Below the pieces are notes generated by a model. The model was given only the letters and a program-made list of their open reading frames with translations, had not been told where the DNA came from and made no database searches. A stretch of 64,000 nt of DNA from JASLBX01 sp035762665. GTDB taxonomy: Bacteria; Actinomycetota; Actinomycetes; Jiangellales; Jiangellaceae. The DNA lies in the NCBI GenBank assembly GCA_035762665.1, contig DASTNZ010000144.1:62001-126000 (forward strand), written 5' to 3'. Position numbers and translations under genes: made by a program. Positions 17,480-25,565 of the stretch are shown here, in pieces. How positions within the stretch are numbered: the stretch's first letter is position 1; the number at the start of each line of letters is the position of its first letter.

Positions 17480-19777
17480 GTGCGTACCGCTAGCCGCCTT
17501 CTCGACATGCTCGTCACCGGACGGGACGAGCGGGTGACGCATGTCGAGCGAATCGGCGCGCAGCCAGGGCGTACCGCCGAGTGGCCGGAGTGGACCGATC
17601 CGCTGGTTCGCGACTGCCTGCAGCGCGCGGGCATGACGTCGCTGTGGTCGCATCAGGCCGAGGCGGCCGAGCTGGCCTGGCAGGGTCAATCGGTCATCGT
17701 CGCCACGGGCACCGCATCGGGCAAGTCACTCGCTTACCTACTGCCCGCCCTGACTGCCGCCCGGGCCGGTCGGCGGCTCGGCGGAACGACCCTGTACCTC
17801 ACCCCGACCAAGGCGCTCGCGGCCGACCAGCTGCGCTCACTCGACGCGCTGGGCGTTCCGGATATTGTCGCGGCCACCTACGACGGCGACACGCCGATCG
17901 AATCGCGAGATGCCGCGCGGGACCACGCGACCTACCTGCTTACCAACCCGGACATGCTGCACCGCTCGCTACTGCCTCGGCACCACCGCTGGGTCGGGTT
18001 CCTGCGGTCGCTTCGGTTTGTGGTGGTCGACGAGTGTCACACCTATCGCGGTGTTTTCGGCTCGCATGTGGCCCAGGTACTCCGGAGGCTTCGCCGGATC
18101 TGCATGAGGTACGGCGCCGACCCCACGTTCATCCTGGCCTCGGCGACAACTGCCGAGCCTGAGCAGTCTGCCCAGCGGCTCACGGGAGTCCCTGTGGTCG
18201 CTGTCGAAGGAGACGGCTCGCCTCGCGGAGAGAAGGAGTTCGTGCTGTGGGAGCCGCCCATCAGCTCGCTACGCGGCGAACACGGTGCGCCAGTCAAACG
18301 CAGTACCTTGGCCGAGGCCGCCGATCTGCTGGCCGACCTGGTGGCTTCAGGTGCCCGCACGGTCGGGTTCGTCCGCTCCAGGCGTGCTGCAGAGACCGTG
18401 GCCGGGCTGGCCAAAGCCTCGCTCGCCGATGTTGACCCCGGCTTGGCGGAACAGGTCGCGGCATACCGAGCCGGCTACCTGCCGTACGAACGCCGCAAGC
18501 TGGAACAGGCGCTCCAGGATGGGACGATCCGCGCGCTGGCGGCGACGACTGCCCTGGAACTCGGCGTCGATGTGGCCGGCCTGGACGCTGTGGTCATCGC
18601 CGGCTGGCCGGGCACGCGCGCTTCATTGTGGCAGCAGGCCGGCCGGGCCGGCCGAACCCGCCAAGACTCGCTCGCCGTGCTGATAGCTCGGGATGACCCG
18701 CTGGACACCTACCTTATTCGGCACCCTGATGCGATCTTCGGCCATCCCGCCGAGGCGACTGTGCTCGACCCGGATAACCCGTACGTCCTGGCTCCGCACC
18801 TCTGCGCGGCCGCCCAGGAGGCTCCACTGACCGACGCGGACGTCGACTTGTTCGGGCCGGCCGCGCCCGAGGTGCTGTCCGCGCTGGAAACCGACAAGGT
18901 CGTTCGCCGGCGGTCCTCTGGGTGGCACTGGGTTCGCCGCGGCTGGGCACACGACCTGGCCGACCTGCGTGGATCGGGTGAGCCGATCGTCCAGCTCGTC
19001 GAGACCAGCACCGGCCGCCTGCTTGGGACGGTCGACGGGGGGCGGGCTCATGCGGCGGTGCACGATGGCGCGGTCTACGTGCACCAAGGTGAGACGTACG
19101 TCGTCGAGCGCCTGGACCTCGAAGATCACGTCGCCTTTGTTCGCCCCGAGACCGTCGACTACACGACGACCGCGCGGGACGTGACCGAACTGCGCATCCT
19201 CGATGTGGAGCAAACCGTAGCGTGGGGCGACGCGCAGCTGAGGTTCGGCAGTGTCGAGGTGTCCAGCCAGGTAGTCGGTTATCTGAAACGCAAGCTCGGC
19301 TCGGGCGAGGTGCTCGGCGACGAACCGCTCGAACTTCCACCGCGGCGGCTCCGCACGAAAGCGGTCTGGTGGACACTACCGGACGGGCTGATCCCCGTGG
19401 CACCGGCAGACGCCCCAGGGTCCGCTCACGCCGCTGAGCATGCAGCCATCGGCCTGCTCCCGCTGTTCGCGACGTGTGATCGTTGGGATATCGGCGGATT
19501 GTCGACGGCCCGCCATGCCGACACCGGCCTGCTGACCGTGTTCGTCCACGATGGGCATCCTGGTGGCGCAGGGTTCGCCGAACGGGGGTTCCAGGCGGCG
19601 GCGCCCTGGCTGCGGGCGACGCGGGAGACGATCGCATCCTGCCCGTGTCCATCCGGGTGCCCGTCCTGCGTCCAGTCTCCGAAGTGCGGCAATGGCAATG
19701 ATCCGCTCGACAAGGCCGGCGCCGTCCGGCTGCTGGACGTATTGCTGTCCGGAGCGCCAACGGATGATGAACGGTGA
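17480..19777 (+). CDS. DEAD/DEAH-box helicase with C-terminal DUF1998 cysteine motif
   Basis: 765 aa from GTG 17480; the frame is open to 17396 but that part overlaps bldG. Superfamily 2 motifs: GTASGKS (I), TPTKALAADQ (Ia), VVVDECHTYRG (II), LASATT (III) and AGRAGRTRQDS (VI). The C-terminal region ends SCPCPSGCPSCVQSPKCGN, the four-Cys cluster of the YprA/MrfA group. MrfA of Bacillus subtilis acts in mitomycin lesion repair, so DNA repair is the likely role. Orthologous to the helicase beside bldG in Streptomyces and to Rv3649. Confidence 0.9.
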   Translation: MRTASRLLDMLVTGRDERVTHVERIGAQPGRTAEWPEWTDPLVRDCLQRAGMTSLWSHQAEAAELAWQGQSVIVATGTASGKSLAYLLPALTAARAGRRLGGTTLYLTPTKALAADQLRSLDALGVPDIVAATYDGDTPIESRDAARDHATYLLTNPDMLHRSLLPRHHRWVGFLRSLRFVVVDECHTYRGVFGSHVAQVLRRLRRICMRYGADPTFILASATTAEPEQSAQRLTGVPVVAVEGDGSPRGEKEFVLWEPPISSLRGEHGAPVKRSTLAEAADLLADLVASGARTVGFVRSRRAAETVAGLAKASLADVDPGLAEQVAAYRAGYLPYERRKLEQALQDGTIRALAATTALELGVDVAGLDAVVIAGWPGTRASLWQQAGRAGRTRQDSLAVLIARDDPLDTYLIRHPDAIFGHPAEATVLDPDNPYVLAPHLCAAAQEAPLTDADVDLFGPAAPEVLSALETDKVVRRRSSGWHWVRRGWAHDLADLRGSGEPIVQLVETSTGRLLGTVDGGRAHAAVHDGAVYVHQGETYVVERLDLEDHVAFVRPETVDYTTTARDVTELRILDVEQTVAWGDAQLRFGSVEVSSQVVGYLKRKLGSGEVLGDEPLELPPRRLRTKAVWWTLPDGLIPVAPADAPGSAHAAEHAAIGLLPLFATCDRWDIGGLSTARHADTGLLTVFVHDGHPGGAGFAERGFQAAAPWLRATRETIASCPCPSGCPSCVQSPKCGNGNDPLDKAGAVRLLDVLLSGAPTDDER

Positions 19778-19795
19778 ACACGCCGGACAGATCAC

Positions 19796-19819
19796 GTTGG
19801 GCCACACGGATGGCCCAAC
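19796..19819. terminator. Hairpin after the helicase gene
   Basis: GTTGGGCCA (19796-19804) and TGGCCCAAC (19811-19819) form a perfect 9-bp stem with a 6-nt loop, 18 bp past the helicase stop and just ahead of the next promoter. No T-tract follows, so it could also be an operator. Confidence 0.55.
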
Positions 19820-19824
19820 CTGCG

Positions 19825-19830
19825 TACAGT
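19825..19830 (+). promoter_or_regulatory. -10 box of a leaderless transcript
   Basis: TACAGT, 7 nt, then ATG at 19838, with no Shine-Dalgarno. Confidence 0.5.
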
Positions 19831-19837
19831 CGCAGTC

Positions 19838-20299
19838 ATGCTCGCGCTAGCACTTGTGCTGCTCGTCCTCGTAGCGGTGCTTGTCGTCGCGTCGTTCGTC
19901 GGCAGCAGTGAAGAAGCCGTTGTCGAATTCCTCAACGTCACCATTACGACGTCGGTAGGTGGTGTGTTCGTGGCCGGCTTCGTGGCCGGGCTGATCGCAC
20001 TAGCCTCGCTCTACCTGATACGGACTTCGCTGCGGCGGATTCAGAAACGCCGGCAGGAAGTACAGGAGCTTCGTCAGCGAGCCGAGCAGGCCCCAGCGGC
20101 CCCGGCTACCACCGCCACAACTGACGTGGCCAAGCGGGACGATCAAGCAGATGACGAGGCTGCGGAGTCGGCTGAGCACGGACCGGCGGAGGAGGTGGCT
20201 CGCGGCTCCCGTGACGACCGTCCACCACGGGACGGGTACCCGTCCAGCGCCCCCGCCAACACCGACCCTGATCACCCACCGGACACCACAAGATCTTGA
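19838..20299 (+). CDS. LapA-like small membrane protein with long acidic tail
   Basis: 153 aa. Two hydrophobic segments (residues 1-22 and about 40-65) enclose a short loop, as in the LapA/DUF1049 family, followed by a basic coiled stretch (SLRRIQKRRQEVQELRQRAEQ). Residues 88-153 are low-complexity, rich in Ala, Asp, Glu and Pro, and probably unstructured in the cytoplasm. Function unknown; LapA proteins in other bacteria are linked to lipopolysaccharide assembly, which does not apply here. Confidence 0.7.
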   Translation: MLALALVLLVLVAVLVVASFVGSSEEAVVEFLNVTITTSVGGVFVAGFVAGLIALASLYLIRTSLRRIQKRRQEVQELRQRAEQAPAAPATTATTDVAKRDDQADDEAAESAEHGPAEEVARGSRDDRPPRDGYPSSAPANTDPDHPPDTTRS

Positions 20300-20339
20300 A
20301 TCGAGCACCGGCCGCGCTCGGCGACCGGAGTGAACCGCG

Positions 20340-21218
20340 GTGAGCCGGCTCGGCAGCGTCCCTCCTCCAGCGCTGGTCCTGCTCGGGATCGGATCGGTCC
20401 AGCTGGGAGCGGGGCTGGCCAAGACGGTGTTCGACGAGCTGGCGCCGAGCGCGATGGTGCTGTTGCGCCTCGCCACGTCGGCGATTGTGCTAACGATCGT
20501 CGGCCGCAGGGTGTTGCGCGGCGCCATGGTCCGGCGCCCCCGGCAGGACTTTCTTATCGTGGTCGCATTCGGCGTCACCCTCGCGTTGATGAATTTCGCG
20601 ATATACGAGTCCATGGCTCGTATCCCGCTGGGCATCGCGGTCACCATCGAGTTCCTTGGCCCGCTCGGCGTGGCGGTCGCCTTCTCCCGGCGCCTGCTCG
20701 ACCTGGCATGGGTGGCATTGGCGGCAGCTGGCGTGCTGCTCCTGGCCAGGGATGACGGTTCCGGCCGAGTCACAGTCGCAGGAGTAGCATTCGCCCTGCT
20801 GGCTGCCGCGGGATGGGCGGCGTACATCCTATTCAGTACGGCCATCGGCCGCCGGTTTACCGGGTCGTCGGGGCTGGCACTGGCCAGCATCGTCGGCACC
20901 GTGCTGATGCTGCCCGTGGGTATCAGCACGGGTGGCGATGCCCTGCTCCGGCCCGAGTTGCTCGCCGTCGGCGTCACCGTCGGATTGCTGTCGTCGGTCA
21001 TTCCGTACACATTGGAGTTGGAGGCGCTCCGGCGAATGCGAGCCCAGCTGTTCGGCATCCTGATGAGCCTGGAGCCGGCCGCCGCCGCAATCGTGGGGCT
21101 GGTCATCCTCAGCGAGATCCTCGCCCTTCACGAATGGGCGGCGGTCGCCTGCGTAGTCCTCGCCAGTGTGGGGGCCAGCCGTACTCAACCGCAAAGGCCG
21201 GAGGTACCCGAGGGCTGA
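20340..21218 (+). CDS. EamA-family (RhtA-like) exporter
   Basis: 292 aa with about 10 hydrophobic helices in two similar halves, each an EamA domain. The segments GIGSVQLGAGLAKTVFDEL and VLMLPVGISTGG...ELLAVGVTVGLLSSVIPYTLELEALRRM are typical of RhtA-type threonine/homoserine exporters, though the substrate here is unproven. GTG start. Follows the LapA-like gene by 40 bp, possibly in one transcript, and converges on the Tad operon. Confidence 0.85.
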   Translation: MSRLGSVPPPALVLLGIGSVQLGAGLAKTVFDELAPSAMVLLRLATSAIVLTIVGRRVLRGAMVRRPRQDFLIVVAFGVTLALMNFAIYESMARIPLGIAVTIEFLGPLGVAVAFSRRLLDLAWVALAAAGVLLLARDDGSGRVTVAGVAFALLAAAGWAAYILFSTAIGRRFTGSSGLALASIVGTVLMLPVGISTGGDALLRPELLAVGVTVGLLSSVIPYTLELEALRRMRAQLFGILMSLEPAAAAIVGLVILSEILALHEWAAVACVVLASVGASRTQPQRPEVPEG

Positions 21219-21267
21219 GCGCACCTCAAATCGACCGCAGCTGCGCATGCATCCGAAGTCGGCAGGT

Positions 21268-21302
21268 CGGTGCCCGCAGCGAGATCACCACTGCGGGCAT
21301 CG
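21268..21302. terminator. Bidirectional terminator between EamA gene and Tad operon
   Basis: TGCCCGCAG (21271-21279) and CTGCGGGCA (21291-21299) form a perfect 9-bp stem around an 11-nt loop; with one wobble pair the stem extends to 12 bp. It sits between two convergent units. Confidence 0.65.
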
Positions 21303-21325
21303 GCGTCTTGCGAGCGCCTGTCCTG

Positions 21326-22087
21326 TTACGGGAACAGAACGCTCTCTGGATCTCGGGCCGCGCCACCTTCGCGCACTTCGAAATGCAGGTGCGGTCCCGT
21401 CGCGTTGCCGGTTGCCCCGACCGTGCCGATCTGCTGACCGGCACCGACGACGTCTTCGGCGGCGACGGTGATGGAGCTCAGGTGGGCGTAGTACGTCTCG
21501 ACTCCATCGTGGTCGATAACGACAAGGTTGCCGTACCGCCCCGAGTGACCGGCCCGGCTGACTCGGCCCCCCGCACTGGCGACCACTGGCGTGCCCGCCG
21601 GCGCGGCGAGGTCGAGCCCGGTGTGCGTGCCAGAGGCCCAGTGCGCACCGGCTTCGCCGAACCGCGCCGTCAAGCGGTAAGGGCCGGAAACCGGTGCGAC
21701 CCAATCGCCTGCAGACAATGCTCCGACGCGTATTGAGGGCGGCGGCACCCCCGCCCGGGCGCGCCGGACCGGATCGGCCAACCAGCGCAGCGGGCCGATG
21801 ATCTGCGCGGACGCGAGGACCTCCACCTCGTTCCCGTCGACCATGCATTTCTGCAGGTCGGCACCGTTGGCGCGGCTCACCCGCTCGGCGGTCTCGCACG
21901 GGTCGCCGCTGCTGGCATCGGACAACTCCCTGGCGGCGGCGAGCGCAGCCAGATCAGCGGCGGCAGCGGCCCGGTGCCGTGCGGCGAAGCCGGAGCCTAG
22001 CGTGGCCCCAGTGAGCACCGCGACAACGATCATCATCGTCCCCGTAAGGACGAGAACCGAGCCGGCACCGCGCTCGCGCCGTGTCAC
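21326..22087 (-). CDS. TadG/TadE-like pseudopilin fused to an M23 metallopeptidase
   Basis: 253 aa. Residues 1-60 resemble the small TadE-like protein found in this cluster elsewhere (Rv3654c type): GAGSVLVLTGTMMIVVAVL membrane helix, then AAAAADLAALAAAREL. Residues about 125-253 are an M23 (LytM) domain with complete active site: HTGLD (His155, Asp159), YAHL (His202) and HLHFEV (His233, His235). M23 enzymes cut peptidoglycan cross-links. The orthologs in this cluster that I know end after the TadE-like part, so the fusion is unusual. It is last in the Tad operon; its ATG overlaps the tadE stop. Confidence 0.88.
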   Translation of the reverse strand: MTRRERGAGSVLVLTGTMMIVVAVLTGATLGSGFAARHRAAAAADLAALAAARELSDASSGDPCETAERVSRANGADLQKCMVDGNEVEVLASAQIIGPLRWLADPVRRARAGVPPPSIRVGALSAGDWVAPVSGPYRLTARFGEAGAHWASGTHTGLDLAAPAGTPVVASAGGRVSRAGHSGRYGNLVVIDHDGVETYYAHLSSITVAAEDVVGAGQQIGTVGATGNATGPHLHFEVREGGAARDPESVLFP

Positions 22088-22557
22088 GACGTCTCCTCTA
22101 TGGCGATGGACTCGGCGCTCACCGTCGGCGCAGGCAGGCGGTCCGCGAATGGCACGGGTGCCCTGACCTTCACCGCCACTTCGACGATGACAAGCCCGTC
22201 CTGCTCACTGACTTCGATCACCGCGCCGGCAGGAGCCACCGCCTCGGCGACCTGGCGGACGACTGATGCGTCGTCACCACGAGCTGCCGCACGGGCTGCC
22301 TCACGGGCGGCATCCGCGCATCGCAACTGTGTTAGGCCCAGGGACAAGGTCCACACTGCTGCGAGAACGACGAGGATGAGAGCCGGGAGGGCCGCCGCGA
22401 TCTCAGCAGTGACGGCACCGCCTTCTGCGACGGCGGGGGGACTTGCGACGATGCGGGCCGTCGCCGAGCCAGTTGTGTTGACGCCCTGTTCGGCCGGGGA
22501 CCCGCGCGCCGCGCGCCGGCGGGGAGCTGCCCGCCGGCGCAGCGTCGTCATCCTCAT
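22084..22557 (-). CDS. TadE-family pilus assembly protein
   Basis: 157 aa. After a very basic N terminus (TLRRRAAPRRRAARG) comes the TadE hallmark AVTAEIAAALPALILVVLAAVW, a membrane helix with a Glu at the pseudopilin position, then QLRCADAAREAARAAARGD. The C-terminal part lies outside the membrane. Matches Rv3655c in position. ATG 22557 was chosen because the frame upstream overlaps the pilin gene; ATG 22551 is also possible. Overlaps both neighbours by 4 nt. Confidence 0.85.
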   Translation of the reverse strand: MRMTTLRRRAAPRRRAARGSPAEQGVNTTGSATARIVASPPAVAEGGAVTAEIAAALPALILVVLAAVWTLSLGLTQLRCADAAREAARAAARGDDASVVRQVAEAVAPAGAVIEVSEQDGLVIVEVAVKVRAPVPFADRLPAPTVSAESIAIEETS

Positions 22558-22736
22558 CCCAGAATTCCAAAGGCCTTGCGCGCCAGATCGGTGAGGAATC
22601 CGAGGATGCTGTCGTTCTCGACGAGCTTGTAGAGAACGCCAGCGATGCCACAGGCCGCGACTGTGCCGACGGCATATTCGGCGGTCGCCATACCGTGCTC
22701 GCTTGTCCGGCGCAGCGAGGCAATGAACTTGGACAT
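22554..22736 (-). CDS. Flp-type (class IVb) prepilin, DUF4244
   Basis: 60 aa, missed by simple longest-frame calling. AGGAGG lies 5 nt before the ATG. The N terminus MSKFIASLRRTSEHG is followed by MATAEYAVGTVAACGIAGVLY: a Gly, then Glu at +5 and Tyr at +6, the cleavage signature of Flp/TadE prepilins. The hydrophobic helix and short C-terminal tail (LGFLTDLARKAFGILG) complete a small pilin. It should form the pilus fibre built by TadA/B/C. No prepilin peptidase gene is in this window. Confidence 0.88.
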   Translation of the reverse strand: MSKFIASLRRTSEHGMATAEYAVGTVAACGIAGVLYKLVENDSILGFLTDLARKAFGILG

Positions 22737-22888
22737 GGAACCTCCTCGTCCGGCGGTCCGGCCGGTGCGGGGGCCGCGAATGGCGGCGCCACATCCAGGC
22801 TGTTGGCTCGCCACATCCGATTCGGAGATCGTTCGCAATCTGTGGAAACCACGCCCTCGCCCTACCTGGATGTGGAAAACCGGCGTTC

Positions 22889-23644
22889 TCAAGGCAGCAG
22901 CGGCATCGCAAGCGTTGCGACGAGCGGGACTATGCCGACGAGGACGAACGCCGGTAGGAAGCACAGCCCGAGTGGTGCCGCCGCCTTCGCCCCGAGGGAC
23001 CGGGCTCTCGCTTCAGCGGACCACCGTGCGGCGTCGCGAGCATCACGCGCCGCCCGCTTCAGAGCGCCGACTGGCGACACGCCTCGGGTGGCCGATCGGA
23101 GCATGGCGCGGCCGAGCGGGCGGGTGACCGGATCGTCCATCAAGCCCGCCCACACGCTTGGCGGGTCGGCGCCCATCCGGGTGGCGGCAGCTGCCGCGCT
23201 CAGGGCTTCGCCCAGCGGCCCACCGATCGCCCTGCCCACAGCTTCGGCCGCGCCGTCGGGCGGTGCGCCGGCCGCTACCGCTACTGCCAGGAGCTCTGCC
23301 GCCAGCGGCACCGCTGCGGCGACCTGCTGCCGCCGCCTGATGACCGCGGCAGGCTCGAGCCGGCCAAAGCCGACCCAGGCGGTGACGCCGATCACAGATC
23401 CGGCGAACCACCCACCGGGGCCTCCTACCACGGCCGCGCCAGCGACGGCGGCCAGGCCGGCGGCAACGGCGCGCCGGCGCGCCGATACTGCCGTCCCGGA
23501 AGCCGAATTATTCCGCGAGGCTTGTCGCGGTGCGCCTCGGCGTCGCTTGACTGCCCACAGCCGCGCCACTCCAGGCCTGGGCATTAGCGCCGCGGCGCCG
23601 GCCAGGGCCGCGAGCAGCGTGGCGGCAACAATCACTCCTCCCAC
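22889..23644 (-). CDS. tadC: TadC-like type II secretion F-domain membrane protein
   Basis: 251 aa from GTG 23644, which has GAGG at 6 nt; GTG 23635 in a GTGA overlap with tadB is the alternative. Contains the T2SS F domain: PLAAELLAVAVAAGAPPDGAAEAVGRAIGG in the middle, and three to four membrane helices, the last being LGLCFLPAFVLVGIVPLVATL. Forms the inner-membrane platform of the Tad pilus with TadB. A 152-bp gap separates it from the pilin gene. Confidence 0.85.
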   Translation of the reverse strand: MGGVIVAATLLAALAGAAALMPRPGVARLWAVKRRRGAPRQASRNNSASGTAVSARRRAVAAGLAAVAGAAVVGGPGGWFAGSVIGVTAWVGFGRLEPAAVIRRRQQVAAAVPLAAELLAVAVAAGAPPDGAAEAVGRAIGGPLGEALSAAAAATRMGADPPSVWAGLMDDPVTRPLGRAMLRSATRGVSPVGALKRAARDARDAARWSAEARARSLGAKAAAPLGLCFLPAFVLVGIVPLVATLAMPLLP

Positions 23645-24408
23645 GCGGACCTCGTCGCCGATTGGGCCAGCCGGCCCACCCACCACAGACCAGCCCACAC
23701 GAACAGGACTGCGCCGCCGAGGCAGCCGAGCCCGATCGGGGTGCCGAGAAGGAACGAGACGGCCGCGCCGTCCCCTCCGGAAAGCAGCACGAGCGTGCCG
23801 AACGGCAGTACCGCCAGGAGGCGGGCAGTGGCACGAGCGGTGGCCAGTTGGCTATGTGCTTCTTGCCGGACCGCGGCCTCCGTCCGAAGCGCGTCGGCGA
23901 CTGCGATCACGATGCGTGAGAGAGGGGCACCGGTTCGGTCGGTGACGTCCCACCCCGCGGCGACTGCTCGCAACGATCCGGCTCCTGGGGCTGTCGCGGC
24001 ATCTCGTAACGCGGCGGTCACCTCCCCGCCAACGGACGCTCGCGCTGCGGCCGATGCGAACAGTTCGGGCCAGTCCTCGGCCACGGCGGCGAGAGCGAGC
24101 GGCACCGGTGCGCCCGCCTGCAACTCGGCGGCCAGCGCCAGGCAGGCTTCGATGACCTCTGTTTCGCGCTGGGCAGTCGGGGACCGGCCCGCGAACCGCG
24201 CGGCCAGAGCGCCGCGCGACCAGCCCATGCGGGGCGCCCGCTGGGCCGGTTTGGCAGCGCCACCAGTACCGGTCGATCGCCCAGCCTGAGCCACGGTTCG
24301 GCCAGGTTGCGAGGCCGGCGCCAACCGGGCCGAAAGGACGCTCGGCCGTCCCTTGGCCAGCAGCCCTGCGGCAACCGCGGCAAGCGCAACCGCCAGCGCG
24401 GCAGTCAC
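23632..24408 (-). CDS. tadB: TadB-like type II secretion F-domain membrane protein
   Basis: 258 aa. One N-terminal helix (MTAALAVALAAVAAGLLAKG), a basic cytoplasmic stretch, the F domain (IEACLALAAELQAGAPVPLALAAVA and DVTDRTGAPLSRIVIAVADALR), and two C-terminal helices. Shorter than proteobacterial TadB, as usual for actinobacterial Tad clusters. ATG overlaps the tadA stop by 4 nt. Partner of TadC in the pilus assembly platform. Confidence 0.88.
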   Translation of the reverse strand: MTAALAVALAAVAAGLLAKGRPSVLSARLAPASQPGRTVAQAGRSTGTGGAAKPAQRAPRMGWSRGALAARFAGRSPTAQRETEVIEACLALAAELQAGAPVPLALAAVAEDWPELFASAAARASVGGEVTAALRDAATAPGAGSLRAVAAGWDVTDRTGAPLSRIVIAVADALRTEAAVRQEAHSQLATARATARLLAVLPFGTLVLLSGGDGAAVSFLLGTPIGLGCLGGAVLFVWAGLWWVGRLAQSATRSAWEE

Positions 24409-25565
24409 GTCGCCTCCAGACCCACCCTGGATCGCAACCGATCTGCCGCGCCGGCTTCGGCGAATTCACCAGGAGCAGGGCTTCGTACGGCAGGCACGAC
24501 AATGACCCAACCCGACTCGGTCCGCTCGACGACTCCGATCTCGCCAATACGCCGGCGGCCAGACCTGTCGCGCGCCAGATGGACGACAACGTCGATCCCG
24601 GCAGCCACCTGTGCGTGTACGGCGTCTCGGCCCAAGCCCGCGGCCACGCCAAGAGCTTCGAGTCGGGCCGGCACATCGGCCGCCGAGTTGGCATGTAATG
24701 TGCCGCAGCCGCCCTCGTGGCCGGTGTTGAGCGCGCTCAGCAAGTCGACGACCTCACGACCTCTCACCTCTCCAACCACTAGGCGGTCCGGGCGCATCCG
24801 CAGGGCCTGGCGCACCAGCTCGTCCAACCCCACCCGGCCGGCACCCTCCACGTTGGGCGGCCGGGCCTCAAGCCGGACTACGTGCGGCAATGCCGGCCGC
24901 AACTCGCCCGAGTCTTCGACAAGAACGACCCGCTCCGCGGGATCGGCCAGAGACAGCAGCGCTCCAAGCACCGTAGTCTTTCCCGTACCCGTACCGCCGC
25001 TCACGAGGAATGCCAGCCGAGACCGGACGATTGCCTGCAACCACGCCGCGAGCTCGGGACCGACGCTGCCGGCCGCGACGAGCTCGTTCAAGCTGAACAC
25101 GTGGCCAGCCGGTACGCGCAGTGAGATCACCGTGCCGTGAGGCGAGATCGGCGGCAACACTGCGTGTAACCGGACGCCATCGGCCAGGCGGGCGTCAACA
25201 TAGGGCATGGCATCGTCGAGCCGCCGGCTCGCGCTCGCGGCCAGCCGTTGCGCGAGCCGACGAACGTCGGCTTCGTCGCCCAGCTCTAGCGGAACCCGCT
25301 CCAGGCCGTCACCGCGATCGACCCACACGTCACCCGGCCCGTTGACCAGGACGTCGGTTACGCCCGGCTCGCGCAGCAACGTCTCGAGCGGTCCGGCGCC
25401 GGAGATCTCCGCCCGGAGTCGCGCCGTGACGTCCAGGACCGCGGCGTCTCCGAGGACTGTCCCTTCGGCGCGTAAGGCCGCCGCCACCTGGGAAGCGGTC
25501 GGCCCATTTGGCGTTGCCGTGAGGGACGTACGGACCCGCTCGACCAGCTCGTGGTCCACTCGCAT
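24405..25565 (-). CDS. tadA: Tad secretion ATPase (TadA/CpaF family)
   Basis: 386 aa. ATG 25565 has CGGAGGTGG upstream and shares one base with the ssd stop (TGATG); the frame extends to 26213 but that is inside ssd. Motifs: Walker A SGGTGTGKTT, Asp box LVEDSGELRPALPHVVRLE, Walker B MRPDRLVVGEVRG, His box TGHEGGCGTLHANS. It powers Flp pilus extension as a cytoplasmic hexamer. Corresponds to Rv3659c. Confidence 0.94.
   Translation of the reverse strand: MRVDHELVERVRTSLTATPNGPTASQVAAALRAEGTVLGDAAVLDVTARLRAEISGAGPLETLLREPGVTDVLVNGPGDVWVDRGDGLERVPLELGDEADVRRLAQRLAASASRRLDDAMPYVDARLADGVRLHAVLPPISPHGTVISLRVPAGHVFSLNELVAAGSVGPELAAWLQAIVRSRLAFLVSGGTGTGKTTVLGALLSLADPAERVVLVEDSGELRPALPHVVRLEARPPNVEGAGRVGLDELVRQALRMRPDRLVVGEVRGREVVDLLSALNTGHEGGCGTLHANSAADVPARLEALGVAAGLGRDAVHAQVAAGIDVVVHLARDRSGRRRIGEIGVVERTESGWVIVVPAVRSPAPGEFAEAGAADRLRSRVGLEAT

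Noticed and set aside
20000..21106. 368-codon minus-strand frame opposite the LapA-like and EamA genes
   Set aside because: Ser/Arg/Thr-rich shadow with no motif; the EamA transporter has clear membrane helices.
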